Of a stretch of 64,000 nucleotides of DNA, positions 53,800 through 61,580 are shown one piece after another; within the stretch, counting starts at the first letter, position 1, and every line of letters begins with the position of its first letter. The translations under genes were made by a program, and so were the position numbers. The DNA is from Chitinophagaceae bacterium UBA1931. GTDB lineage: Bacteria; Bacteroidota; Bacteroidia; Chitinophagales; Chitinophagaceae. Location of the stretch: positions 769,597-833,596 of the forward strand of contig DDFJ01000001.1 in the NCBI GenBank assembly GCA_002337125.1, read 5' to 3'. The notes under the pieces were generated by a model. The model was not told where the DNA came from, ran no database searches, and saw only the letters and a list, made by a program, of their open reading frames with translations.

Positions 53800-55731
53800 C
53801 TATTTTCTTTCAGCTATTTCGGCAACGGCTGCTGCAATAAACTCATCAGCATCAACAGTTCCGGCATCGCCTTTACCTTGCTTGCGAACTGCAACCTTGC
53901 CTTCGTTCACTTCTTTTTCACCCACAACCAGCATAATTGGAACTTTGGCAAGCTCTGTATCCCTGATCTTCTTTCCTATCTTTTCGTTGCGATCGTCAAT
54001 TTCAGCACGAATATCAGCTTTTTTCAGTTTATTCAACAGAGTTTTTGCATAATCCATAAACTTATCGCTGATAGGCAGAATTTTTACCTGCAACGGGGCA
54101 ATCCAAAGCGGGAATTTCCCTGCATAATGTTCCAGCAAAAAGCCAATGAAACGCTCATGTGTGCCCAATGGTGCACGATGAATAATCAATGGTACTTCGG
54201 GCTGGTTGTTCTGGTTGGTATAGCTGAGTTTAAACTTGTTACCACTGTTGAAATCAACCTGGTTGGTAGCCAAAGTAAACTCACGGCCAATTGCACTCCA
54301 GATCTGTACATCAATCTTAGGACCGTAAAATGCCGCTTCATCATGCACTTCCACAAATGGAATATTAGACTCAATCAACACCTGGCGAACCATTGCTTCG
54401 GTCTGGTTCCATAATTCCGGTTCGTTCACGTATTTCTGACCAAGCTTAGATGGCTCGTGCAGGCTCAAACGCATCACGTATTTATCAATACCAAAGATTT
54501 TGAAATACTTCAGGTACATATCGTTCACTGCACGGAATTCCTGTGCAAACTGATCTTTGCTGCAATAGATATGTGCATCATTCATGTGCAGACAACGAAC
54601 ACGCATCAAACCAAACAACTCACCACTTTGCTCATAACGATAACAAGTTCCATATTCAGCAATGCGGTATGGAAGTTCTTTATAGCTCTTTGGTTCTGCA
54701 TCAAATATTTTATGGTGATGCGGACAGTTCATTGCCTTCAGGTAATACTTCTCCCCGTCCATTTCCATTGGAGGAAACATACTATCAGCATAATAAGGAA
54801 GGTGACCGCTGGTTAAGTACATGCTTTCCTTCGCAATATGCGGCGTTACCACACGCTTATAACCTGCAGCAGATTCTGTTTCCTTCGCCAGTTTTTCCAG
54901 CTCTTCAATAATGATGGTTCCGTTAGGCATCCATAAAGGCAAACCGGGACCTGTATCATCATCCATTGTATAAATACCGAGTTCTTTACCGAGTTTGCGG
55001 TGATCCCTTTTCTTCGCTTCTTCCAACATTGCCAGGTATTCATCCAGTTCTTTTTGCGAAGGGAATGTAACACCATACACACGGGTAAGCTGTTTGTTCT
55101 TTTCATCTCCTTTCCAGTAAGCACCGGCAATGGAAGTTAATTTGATGGCTTTGATAAAACCTGTGTGCGGAATATGTGGCCCACGGCAGAGATCGGTAAA
55201 GTTGCCTTGGGAGTAAAAAGTGATTTCGCCATCATTCAGGTTCTGCAGCAAATCAAGTTTATATTCATCGCCTTTATCAGTAAAGTATTTTACGGCATCG
55301 GCCTTGCTCATTTCTTTACGAATGAATGAATTGTTCTGTTTTGCCAGTTCATTCATTTTCTTTTCAAGAGCAGCCAGATCTTCTTCGCTCATTTTACGAT
55401 CGCCCAGATCCATATCGTAATAAAAACCCTTTGGACTTTCCAATGGAGGACCAACCCAGAATTTTACCCCGGGAAACATGGTTTCAACAGCTTCGGCCAT
55501 CAGGTGCGCAGAAGAATGCCAGAAGGTTAATTGTGCTTCTTTATCATCCCACGTCAGCAGTTTCAATGCAGCATCATCATTAATAGGTCTGGACAAATCC
55601 CAAACCTGTCCGTTTACACTTGCGGCCAATACTTTTCTTGCCAATCCTTCGCTGATTGATTTTGCAATATCAAGGGCTGAAACGCCTTGTTCATATTCCC
55701 TTACTGCACCATCTGGAAAACTGATCTTCAT
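53800..55731 (-). CDS. thrS: Threonine-tRNA ligase
   Basis: 643 residues from ATG 55731; the frame extends to 55821 but those 30 residues are not family-like. The N-terminal TGS domain (KISFPDGAVREYEQGVSALDIAKSI) is followed by the editing domain with FWHSSAHLMAEAVE near residue 77 and the catalytic core with MYLTSGHLPYYADSMFPP, KAMNCPHHHKIF and RYEQSGELFGLMRVR. The C-terminal anticodon-binding domain ends VRKQGKGDAG. It charges tRNA-Thr and clears mischarged Ser. First gene of the thrS-infC-rpmI-rplT block. Confidence 0.97.
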   Translation of the reverse strand: MKISFPDGAVREYEQGVSALDIAKSISEGLARKVLAASVNGQVWDLSRPINDDAALKLLTWDDKEAQLTFWHSSAHLMAEAVETMFPGVKFWVGPPLESPKGFYYDMDLGDRKMSEEDLAALEKKMNELAKQNNSFIRKEMSKADAVKYFTDKGDEYKLDLLQNLNDGEITFYSQGNFTDLCRGPHIPHTGFIKAIKLTSIAGAYWKGDEKNKQLTRVYGVTFPSQKELDEYLAMLEEAKKRDHRKLGKELGIYTMDDDTGPGLPLWMPNGTIIIEELEKLAKETESAAGYKRVVTPHIAKESMYLTSGHLPYYADSMFPPMEMDGEKYYLKAMNCPHHHKIFDAEPKSYKELPYRIAEYGTCYRYEQSGELFGLMRVRCLHMNDAHIYCSKDQFAQEFRAVNDMYLKYFKIFGIDKYVMRLSLHEPSKLGQKYVNEPELWNQTEAMVRQVLIESNIPFVEVHDEAAFYGPKIDVQIWSAIGREFTLATNQVDFNSGNKFKLSYTNQNNQPEVPLIIHRAPLGTHERFIGFLLEHYAGKFPLWIAPLQVKILPISDKFMDYAKTLLNKLKKADIRAEIDDRNEKIGKKIRDTELAKVPIMLVVGEKEVNEGKVAVRKQGKGDAGTVDADEFIAAAVAEIAERK

Positions 55732-55868
55732 ATAATTATTCGTCTGTTTTAAAGAGGCACAAAGGTAACAAATGATTGCTGATGAGATGAAAGGAAAATT
55801 AACAAAGCCTTTCGCTGTCATATTTTTTCCATTTTCTTAATTTGCATGGCTGAAGAAGAACTTACACG

Positions 55869-56918
55869 ATGAAGAATTTATTCCTTTTTGTTTTACTGTT
55901 TAGCTCTGCACCATTGTTTGCCCAGAAGTACAGCGGACAATGGAGCGGTTCGTTTGAAGCGAGTGATAAGCCAGGCGAACGTACAGAATACTTTCTTGAA
56001 CTGGAAGTGAACGGAACAACTGTGGAAGGCAGTTCAACCACTTACTTTATCATTGACGGTAAAAGGTTTTATACCATCTGCAAAGTAACCGGCACTTTTG
56101 ATCCCAAAAGCAAAACCATTATTTCAAGAGAAGTGTCGAATGTGAAAGCTAACACTCCTGCATGGTTTAAGGATTGTTTCCAGGTGCATACCTTAACTTA
56201 TTTTAAGCAGGGCGATAAAGAAACCCTGGAGGGTACATGGAAAGGTGCACGAAAAGAAGATAACTGCGGATCAGGCACAACATTGCTTTCACGCAAACAG
56301 CTGGCGAAAAATATGTTTACCACTCCCCCGCCAGCAAACAATACGGCGAGGATGAAGCCAGCACCTCCCAAACCGGTAACTGTAAAACCGCCTGTAACGA
56401 AACCGGCAAATACAACAGCGAAAGCAACGCCGAAGCAGCAAACGAAGCCAGCGGTTAAGAAAGATTCAATTGTGGTTGTTCCTCCAACGATTGCAAAAGT
56501 TGAGAATAAGAATGATATCCAGACCAAGCCTGATATAAAACCAAATATTCCTGCGCCCAAACTGCCCAATGGTTTGGAGAAAAGGGATAATAAAGTATAT
56601 GAAACTATTTTTATTGATACGGAAGAAATTACAGTGAACCTTTATGATAATGCAGAAATAGATGGCGACATTATTACTGTATTGTTTAATGGTGAGGTGG
56701 TTGCTTCGCAAAAAACATTGAGTGATAAACCGATTACACTTAAACTGAAAGCCATTCGTGGAAGGGAGAATACATTAACCATGTATGCCGAAAACCAGGG
56801 ACGCATACCTCCCAACACTGCCCTGATGCGTGTGCAAAACGGCGACCAGTACTACAAAGTATTTTTAAGTGCCGATGATAAAAAGAACGGCAGTGTGATA
56901 TTCAAATTCAGAAGTTAA
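55869..56918 (+). CDS. Secreted protein with Pro/Lys-rich linker, unknown function
   Basis: 349 residues. Signal peptide 1-18 (LFLFVLLFSSAPLFA). Residues 20-140 form a beta-rich domain (YSGQWSGSFEASDKPGERTEYFLELEVNGTTVEG). A linker of about 70 residues is almost only Pro, Lys, Thr, Val and Ala (PPKPVTVKPPVTKPANTTA). The C-terminal domain (IFIDTEEITVNLYDNAEIDGDIITVLFNGEVV) looks like a small beta-sandwich. Envelope location is expected. It faces the thrS gene with 137 bp between starts. Family not recognised. Confidence 0.72.
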   Translation: MKNLFLFVLLFSSAPLFAQKYSGQWSGSFEASDKPGERTEYFLELEVNGTTVEGSSTTYFIIDGKRFYTICKVTGTFDPKSKTIISREVSNVKANTPAWFKDCFQVHTLTYFKQGDKETLEGTWKGARKEDNCGSGTTLLSRKQLAKNMFTTPPPANNTARMKPAPPKPVTVKPPVTKPANTTAKATPKQQTKPAVKKDSIVVVPPTIAKVENKNDIQTKPDIKPNIPAPKLPNGLEKRDNKVYETIFIDTEEITVNLYDNAEIDGDIITVLFNGEVVASQKTLSDKPITLKLKAIRGRENTLTMYAENQGRIPPNTALMRVQNGDQYYKVFLSADDKKNGSVIFKFRS

Positions 56919-56928
56919 ACGATTCAAA

Positions 56929-56966
56929 TAAAAAAAGCTGATTGAAATTTCAATCAGCTTTTTTTT
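56929..56966. terminator. Terminator after the secreted protein gene
   Basis: AAAAAAGCTGATTGAAA and TTTCAATCAGCTTTTTT form a perfect long stem ending in a T-run of eight, 10 bp after the stop. Confidence 0.9.
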
Positions 56967-57020
56967 GAAGCAGTACATTCCTTTGTTATTTATTTTACTG
57001 ATGCAGAAATATTGTTTGCC

Positions 57021-57461
57021 GTTGAACCATTGCAGATGTTGATTGATTTAATGCAGTTGCTGTTTGAACGAAAGGAGATTGCTTTAGATTGGATGTAGTT
57101 TGCGTTTGAGCTGATGCAGTTGCTGATTGAATTGCTGCAGTTGGTTTTTGAAGAAGTGCAGATGGCTTTTGTATTGATGTAACTGGCTTCTGCAAGACTG
57201 TAATTGTCCGTTGAAACGATGTAGTTGGCTTTTGCAGCGTTGTAGTTGCCTCTTGCAACAATGTAAACTGCCATTGCGGCATTGTAAATGTTCATTGCAA
57301 CGATGTAAATGGTTATTGCAATACTGTAACTGTCTATTGCAGCGATGTAACCGGCTGTTGCAACAATGTAAGCATCCATTGCAGCACTGTAAATGTTCAT
57401 TGAAACGCTGCGTGTGTTTATTGCAATACTGCACGTGGCCGTTGCAACGATGTAAGTGTCT
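57021..57461. repeat. 21-bp tandem array, 21 units
   Basis: Twenty-one units of exactly 21 bp without any slip of register, consensus NTTGNANNNNTGYARNTGNYN. TTG at positions 2-4 is kept in 19 units and TG at 11-12 in 20. The flanks carry decayed units on the left (from about 57000). Sequence divergence among units is much higher than in the 6977 array. Open frames on both strands are a by-product of the period; substitutions are not biased to third positions in any frame, as far as I can see by eye. Confidence 0.9.
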
Positions 57462-57473
57462 GTTGAACTGAAT

Positions 57474-57531
57474 GAAAATGATGTTTTTAGCTGTAGGTGC
57501 TGATAAAAAGGCAGATTTTAGCTAATAGCGA
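57474..57531. repeat. Repeat B, copy 1
   Basis: The word pattern AAAATGATGTTTTTAG, TGCTG, TAAAAAGGCAG, then TTAGC near a T/AATAGC end. It recurs at 59598-59655. Edge of the small-gene island. Confidence 0.6.
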
Positions 57532-57542
57532 TGGGCTTCCGG

Positions 57543-57600
57543 TTTATACAATTGAAATTCTCTGGCTTTTGTAAATTATCTTGTCTGTAGTTACAAATTT
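57543..57600. repeat. Repeat A, partial copy A0
   Basis: TTTATACAATT, TCTGGCTTTTGTA and ATCTTGTCTGTAGTTACAAA match the front of copy A1 at 58231. It lies before the 3' end of the gene at 57687. Confidence 0.6.
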
Positions 57601-57686
57601 TCAATATTGATATTTATCGTCACTATTCATCTTTTTACCACTACAAACTTTACTTGTTTGAAACTATAAGATATCTGTGAACTATA

Positions 57687-58061
57687 TTAATTGTTTTTCA
57701 GCATTTGAAGTGCCACGCCAACAAAAAAAATCACCAATGGAAAAACAGTAAAAACAATTGCAGGCAAATTACTCTCTTTTTCAAATTCTGAATTACTTAT
57801 AATTTGTTTATACCTTTTTTTATAAAACATAATACTGGCACTAAGCATGATTATAATAGCTGCAAAAAATTTAAAATTTACTTCTTTAATAACTGAAGTT
57901 TTAAAATTGAAAAACAATCTTATAAGAACATAAATATCAAGAAGATAAAACCAGAAAATTAAAAGCAACATCAATAAAGCAAAAAAAGCTGCAACATCTC
58001 TATTGCCTATATAAACTTGAGCTTTATAAAATTTATAATATAGGTATTTAATAAATTTCAT
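57687..58061 (-). CDS. Small integral membrane protein of unknown function
   Basis: 124 residues with about three membrane helices (FFALLMLLLIFWFYLLDIYVLI, 27-48; FFAAIIIMLSASIMFY, 64-79; IVFTVFPLVIFFVGVALQ, 102-119). The N-terminus is aromatic and basic (KFIKYLYYKFYKAQ). No family recognised. It is very AT-rich compared with the core genes. First of seven small genes in the repeat island, with a partial repeat A copy at its 3' side. Confidence 0.55.
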   Translation of the reverse strand: MKFIKYLYYKFYKAQVYIGNRDVAAFFALLMLLLIFWFYLLDIYVLIRLFFNFKTSVIKEVNFKFFAAIIIMLSASIMFYKKRYKQIISNSEFEKESNLPAIVFTVFPLVIFFVGVALQMLKNN

Positions 58062-58230
58062 ATTGAATTTTCGTTCTTAAATGGCCTGCTTAGCAAGACT
58101 AACAGTTATAATAAAACTATTTATCCACCTTGCTGTTCTTAGTTTATTAGCCGTCGTTGCTTGTAATCATAGTTGAAAATAGAATAAAAAGCTGAATGCT
58201 ATCCTGAGTTTATAACTCAGGATTTGCTCA
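58062..58230. other. Spacer without recognised gene
   Basis: About 170 bp between the membrane protein start and repeat A copy A1, AT-rich. Contains CCTGAGTTTATAACTCAGG near 58203, a small palindrome. No gene is seen. Confidence 0.4.
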
Positions 58231-58375
58231 ATTTTATACAATTTTAATTCTTTGGCCTTTGTACTGCTATATATCTTGTCTGTAGTTACAAACTACAGAC
58301 AGCTTTCAGCTTTTTTTCTTAACTCATCGTTTGCCACTACCAGTTTTTCTGTTTTGGAAAATTACGGAAAGCTGG
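58231..58375. repeat. Repeat A, copy A1
   Basis: Contains a perfect inverted repeat at 58278-58300 (arms GTCTGTAGTT and AACTACAGAC around ACA), then CAGCTTTCAGCTTTTTTTC, ACTCATCGTTTG, CCACTACCAG and a terminal TACGGAAAGCTGG. It ends 20 bp before the stop of the gene at 58395. Confidence 0.75.
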
Positions 58376-58394
58376 AGACATTGCTGCGAGGTAA

Positions 58395-58781
58395 TTATTT
58401 AAGTTTTTCGCAATTAATTAAAGTGTCAACTATAATGACACTTTCACCATTTTGTTTATAGATTTCATACCTAAATGTCCCTGCTTTCTTTGCAATAGAA
58501 TCTCCTTCTTTAATATTCCATGTGTTTAATCCATCAATAAAATAAGGAACAGTATATTTGTCTCCATCTGTAAACTCAATCACAAACGATTTTATATTAA
58601 TGTTTTCATCGTAATATGCATTCTTAACAATACCATTGATTACTGTATTCATATGCTCATAACATATTTTTTTATTACTATCCTTATTTTTTTTATTCAA
58701 AAATAATTGCGCAATAAATGGAATACTTACGAGTATTAAAGATAAAATTATCAATTGCCTGTAATACGGTATTTTGAACAT
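58395..58781 (-). CDS. Small membrane-anchored protein of unknown function
   Basis: 128 residues. One N-terminal membrane helix (LIILSLILVSIPFIAQLFL, 10-28), then a lysine-rich stretch and a beta-type domain (VINGIVKNAYYDENINIKSFVIEFTDGDKYTVPYF, AKKAGTFRYEIYKQNGESVIIVD). Topology is similar to the other proteins of this island. Family not recognised. Repeat A copy A1 follows its 3' end. Confidence 0.55.
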   Translation of the reverse strand: MFKIPYYRQLIILSLILVSIPFIAQLFLNKKNKDSNKKICYEHMNTVINGIVKNAYYDENINIKSFVIEFTDGDKYTVPYFIDGLNTWNIKEGDSIAKKAGTFRYEIYKQNGESVIIVDTLINCEKLK

Positions 58782-58841
58782 AAAAGATTAAGGATTTTTT
58801 TAGGTGAAGCTAATGTTGTTAAAGAATTCATTCTAGATACT

Positions 58842-59011
58842 TTCATTCGTCGCCGAGTCTCCGTATTTCAAAGGCGATGTCTGGCGCAGCGCTGACTCGC
58901 CGTTATCACTAACCAAGGTATAGTTACAAACTACAGACAGCTTTCAGTTTTTTTCTTAACTCATCGTTTACTACTACCAGCTTTACAGCTTTGGAAAACT
59001 ACGGATAGCTA
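58842..59011. repeat. Repeat A, copy A2
   Basis: About 170 bp. Starts TTCATTCGTCGCCGAGTCTC, then AAAGGCGATGTCTGGC, CGCCGTTATCACTAACCAAG, TAGTTACAAACTACAGACAG, CTTTCAG, ACTCATCGTTTAC, CTACCAGCTTTACAG and ends ACTACGGATAGCT. It ends 22 bp before the stop of the gene at 59034. Confidence 0.85.
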
Positions 59012-59033
59012 GGGAGGAATTTATTTTTCAATT

Positions 59034-59480
59034 TCATTTTTTGAACCCCGGCATGTGCTCCCATCCATCATCTGGTACACCTTGTATGCTGTCAGGTACT
59101 GGATACATCAATAAAAGTTTACTGTTTTTTGGATTTTTATAAGAAAACTCAACATAATACCTTTTATCTATAACATCAAGTCCTTCATACGCAGCATCGA
59201 TATGTTCACGGTTGGAATATCTTACCAGGTTGTAAAAAAATACGAACTCAACTGTTGGTTGCGAACTCTTTGGATTTTTGTATCTTCTAACTGTACTTCC
59301 AACAGTATAGCGCAAATATTTTTTTCTTTCTGCTTCCTTACTTTTTACATCATTTGTTATGTAGAAATAAAATATGACCAAAACAATAACTGAAACAATA
59401 CTAATAATAACTTTTATTGGCTCAATTTCTTTTGTTCCTTTTTTATAGTAATTAGCTTTAAGTTCTTCAATCAATTTCAT
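59034..59480 (-). CDS. Small membrane-anchored protein, DUF3592-like layout
   Basis: 148 residues. A cytoplasmic start of about 22 residues is followed by one membrane helix (VIISIVSVIVLVIFYFYI, 24-41). A beta domain then has the order YTVGSTVRRY, VEFVFFYNLVRYSN, KRYYVEFSYKNPKNSKLLLMY. This repeats the order V-Y-F ... V-x-Y-x-NPxxS-LL seen in DUF3592-type proteins and in the 61124 gene. Repeat C lies at its 5' side (59484) and repeat A copy A2 at its 3' side. Confidence 0.6.
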   Translation of the reverse strand: MKLIEELKANYYKKGTKEIEPIKVIISIVSVIVLVIFYFYITNDVKSKEAERKKYLRYTVGSTVRRYKNPKSSQPTVEFVFFYNLVRYSNREHIDAAYEGLDVIDKRYYVEFSYKNPKNSKLLLMYPVPDSIQGVPDDGWEHMPGFKK

Positions 59481-59483
59481 TAT

Positions 59484-59559
59484 TTGCTTTTGTTAGTACT
59501 CCATCAGCTAATTTACTTCAAAACATGTTTCTTTTCCGCAGCCACAAAACAAAAAAGGT
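59484..59559. repeat. Repeat C, copy 1
   Basis: GTTAGTACTCCATCAGCTAA, TTTACTTCAAAACATG, TTTCTTTTCCGCAGCC, ACAAAACAAAAAAGG. It is nearly identical to 62036-62108 and lies 4 bp upstream of the 59034 gene start, so it may carry its promoter. Confidence 0.8.
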
Positions 59560-59597
59560 TAGATTTAATTATTTGAAACACTACGGATAGCTGTGTA

Positions 59598-59655
59598 TAA
59601 AAATGATGTTTTTAGGTATGTTTGCTGTTAAAAAGGCAGCTATTAGCAGATAGCC
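59598..59655. repeat. Repeat B, copy 2
   Basis: AAAATGATGTTTTTAG, TTTGCTG, TTAAAAAGGCAGC, TATTAGCAGATAGC; matches 57474-57531. It is preceded by CTACGGATAGCTG. Confidence 0.6.
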
Positions 59656-59732
59656 GGTAGTTTTTAGTAGGTAGTTGTTTGCAAAGAGAGGTAGATGAGT
59701 GACGGGCGCATCAGGGCTGGAGAAGTTTGTAT

Positions 59733-59793
59733 CACGGCGAGTCGGCTATGCCAGACATCGCCTGAGAAGTATTGAGACTCGGGAGTGAATGAA
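59733..59793. repeat. Repeat A, inverted partial copy
   Basis: CACGGCGAGTCGGC, CCAGACATCGCCTGAGAAGT and GAGACTCGGGAGTGAATGAA are the reverse complement of the front part of copies A2-A4. It precedes the only plus-strand gene of the island, so repeat and gene are inverted together. Confidence 0.75.
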
Positions 59794-59825
59794 CTGAATT
59801 TCAAAAAAAGTAATAAATTTTCTCA

Positions 59826-60224
59826 ATGTCTAATGTGAAAAATGCTGTAGTTTTTCTTGTAATAGCTATTCTTATTTATATTTTATATATGATGTTTAGT
59901 GAAAGCTATTATGACAGATTTAAAAAAGGAGGGATAATAACAATTGCAACAATATCTAAAGTCAATTCTGATTATAAAGGAAGATGCCAAGTTGAATATT
60001 TCTTTAAAACAAAAAATGCAATTTTAATTAGACAGCGCAATGTTTTTGCAGGATTAAAACTAACAATAAAAGACACAATTATAAATATGAAATTGCCTTT
60101 GATTTATCAAGAAAGAAATCCGCAAAAATGTTTGCTTTTACTTATGGAATATGATTACAAAAATTTAGAAATTAAATTTCCAGATAGTTTGATGTGGCTG
60201 AATAAATTTAAAAAAAAGTGGTAA
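59826..60224 (+). CDS. Small membrane-anchored protein of unknown function
   Basis: 132 residues. One membrane helix near the N-terminus (AVVFLVIAILIYILYMMF, 7-24), then a beta domain (GIITIATISKVNSDYKGRCQVEYFFKTKNAIL, KLPLIYQERNPQKCLLLLMEYDY). The order ends in an RNPxK-x-LLL motif like that of the 59034 gene. Strongly A+T-rich. Only plus-strand gene in the island, with an inverted repeat A copy on its 5' side and A3 on its 3' side. Confidence 0.55.
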   Translation: MSNVKNAVVFLVIAILIYILYMMFSESYYDRFKKGGIITIATISKVNSDYKGRCQVEYFFKTKNAILIRQRNVFAGLKLTIKDTIINMKLPLIYQERNPQKCLLLLMEYDYKNLEIKFPDSLMWLNKFKKKW

Positions 60225-60232
60225 TTCTTTCT

Positions 60233-60400
60233 TTCATTCGTCGCTGGGGCTCCGTATTTCAAAGGCGATGTCTGGCAGCGCCGTCTCGCCGTTATCACTA
60301 ACCAAGGTATAGTTACAACTACAGACAGCTTTCAGTTTTTTTCTTTACTCATCGTTTACCACTACCAGCTTTATTTATTGGGAATACTAAGGATAGCTGG
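60233..60400. repeat. Repeat A, copy A3
   Basis: TTCATTCGTCGCTGGGGCTC, AAAGGCGATGTCTGGC, CGCCGTTATCACTAACCAAG, ACTACAGACAGCTTTCAG, ACTCATCGTTTACC, ending GGATAGCTGG. It overlaps the last codons of the gene at 60371, so the C-terminus of that protein is repeat-encoded. Confidence 0.8.
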
Positions 60401-60838
60401 GAATGCCCAATTATCAAGTACTATTTTTTTTCTTTCAGGATTGTTAAGAACATTACGACACCAAAGACCGAAATTTACATCTTCATCAGATTCACTATAA
60501 TATCCTGTGGTAGCAACTGAAAGTTTTGAAGTATCGTAAACAAGCGTATACTGTTTGTCTTTGCATAAAATTTCTAAGGTAGCAAAACCATTCCCGTTTT
60601 CATTATAATTGATTTCGAAATCATAATCAACAATTAAGTCATTATCATCATAAACAAAGTGAAGTGTTTTCTCATCAAACTTATATATAGCAATTAGTCT
60701 ATCTTCTATAAAATCAAACAACCCGCCTGGTTTTAAAAGTGTTTTTACTTCTAAAAGTTCAACAATTCTTATTAATTCATTATTTTTTTCAATAATGATT
60801 TTCTTATTGGGGTGATTCTTTCTTTCAAGTAAATACAT
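60371..60838 (-). CDS. Small acidic soluble protein of unknown function
   Basis: 155 residues, no signal or membrane helix. Acidic, beta-rich middle (TLHFVYDDNDLIVDYDFEINYNENGNGF) and a helical end (FGLWCRNVLNNPERKKIVLDNW). Size, charge and setting resemble small immunity-type proteins, but I see no family signature. The stop codon is inside repeat A copy A3, so the last ~10 residues (PAILSIPNK) come from the repeat. Confidence 0.55.
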   Translation of the reverse strand: MYLLERKNHPNKKIIIEKNNELIRIVELLEVKTLLKPGGLFDFIEDRLIAIYKFDEKTLHFVYDDNDLIVDYDFEINYNENGNGFATLEILCKDKQYTLVYDTSKLSVATTGYYSESDEDVNFGLWCRNVLNNPERKKIVLDNWAFPAILSIPNK

Positions 60839-60923
60839 AACAACTAAATCATTTATTCAGGGAGCACATTATATTTTTGCAAGGTAGACTTTATTTCATC
60901 TCCAAATTCCTTAAATAGAGGTT
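60839..60923. other. Spacer, nothing recognised
   Basis: 85 bp of AT-rich sequence between the 60371 gene start and repeat A copy A4. It should hold the promoter of the 60371 gene; no motif is clear. Confidence 0.4.
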
Positions 60924-61093
60924 TTCATTCGCTGCCGAGTCTCCGTATTTCAAAGGCGATGTCTGGCAGCGCCGTCTCACCGTTATCACTAACCAAGGTG
61001 TAGTTACAAACTACAGACAGCTTTCAGCTTTTATTCTTTACTCATCGTTTACCACTACCAGCTTTACAGCTTTGGAAAACTACGGATAGCTGA
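60924..61093. repeat. Repeat A, copy A4
   Basis: Nearly the same as A2 over 170 bp: TTCATTCGCTGCCGAGTCTC, AAAGGCGATGTCTGGC, CCGTTATCACTAACCAAGG, TAGTTACAAACTACAGACAG, ending ACTACGGATAGCTG. It ends 30 bp before the stop of the gene at 61124. Confidence 0.85.
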
Positions 61094-61123
61094 GGAGACC
61101 CGGCAGAAAAGGAAATAGATAAA

Positions 61124-61492
61124 TCAGTGTTGCGGACAATAAGAATCTCTCTCGCTTATAGTAGTTCCTTCTGGTACTGTTTCTACCAAATCACTATTAT
61201 CTGGATTATTCATTTCAAATCTTACGATAACAGGATTACCAACTTCGCAACAATTTTTACACTTTGCACAAAAATTTTCTGGTTCAGTGCCTGAATAAGT
61301 TATACCATCAACTTTAAAATAATAATGGATTCGAATATTACCCTTAACTCCTTTTTCCAATCCTTCGCTTGTCCCAATAACATAACAAGACCTATTAATT
61401 CTTATTTCTTTCCTAATTATTCCATATAAAATTCCTATCAAAAGAATGCATAGGCCAATAAAATTACCCCAACCTCCAATTTTTTTAATCAT
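61124..61492 (-). CDS. Small membrane-anchored protein, DUF3592-like
   Basis: 122 residues from ATG 61492 (MIKKIGGWGNF); the frame extends to 61624 but that part overlaps repeat A sequence and is not credible coding. One membrane helix (FIGLCILLIGILYGII, 11-26), then CYVIGTSEGLEKGVKGNIRIHYYFKVDGITYSG, a cysteine cluster CAKCKNCC, and VGNPVIVRFEMNNPDNSDLVETVP. The strand order and the final NPxxSxL are DUF3592-like. Related in layout to the 59034 and 59826 proteins. Confidence 0.6.
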   Translation of the reverse strand: MIKKIGGWGNFIGLCILLIGILYGIIRKEIRINRSCYVIGTSEGLEKGVKGNIRIHYYFKVDGITYSGTEPENFCAKCKNCCEVGNPVIVRFEMNNPDNSDLVETVPEGTTISERDSYCPQH

Positions 61493-61520
61493 TTTTCTAT
61501 TTTTTTGTTGCTTCTTTTCC

Positions 61521-61574
61521 TTCGCCGCCGAGTCTCCGCATTTCTCAGGCAATGTCTGGCAGCGAATGAAAAGC
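61521..61574. repeat. Repeat A, partial copy A5
   Basis: TTCGCCGCCGAGTCTCCG, CATTTCTCAGGCAATGTCTG, GCAGCGAATGAA: the front part of repeat A only. It sits between the 61124 gene start and the 61581 gene stop. Confidence 0.75.
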
Positions 61575-61580
61575 ATTGAT

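Larger units (their letters stand above)
59560..59825. other. Gene-free spacer holding repeat B and inverted repeat A
   Basis: About 265 bp between divergent genes. It contains CTACGGATAGCTG (the end word of repeat A), repeat B copy 2 at 59598-59655 and an inverted partial repeat A at 59733-59793. No gene is seen. Confidence 0.6.

Noticed and set aside
56990..57471. Cysteine-rich or YIVA-type heptad open frames over the second array
   Set aside because: Three overlapping frames on both strands are open for the same reason. Substitutions do not favour third positions.
58842..61093. Repeat A as canonical integron attC sites
   Set aside because: Position at gene 3' ends fits, but the RYYYAAC/GTTRRRY core pair is not found and no integrase is visible. 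Kept only as a cassette-like analogy.
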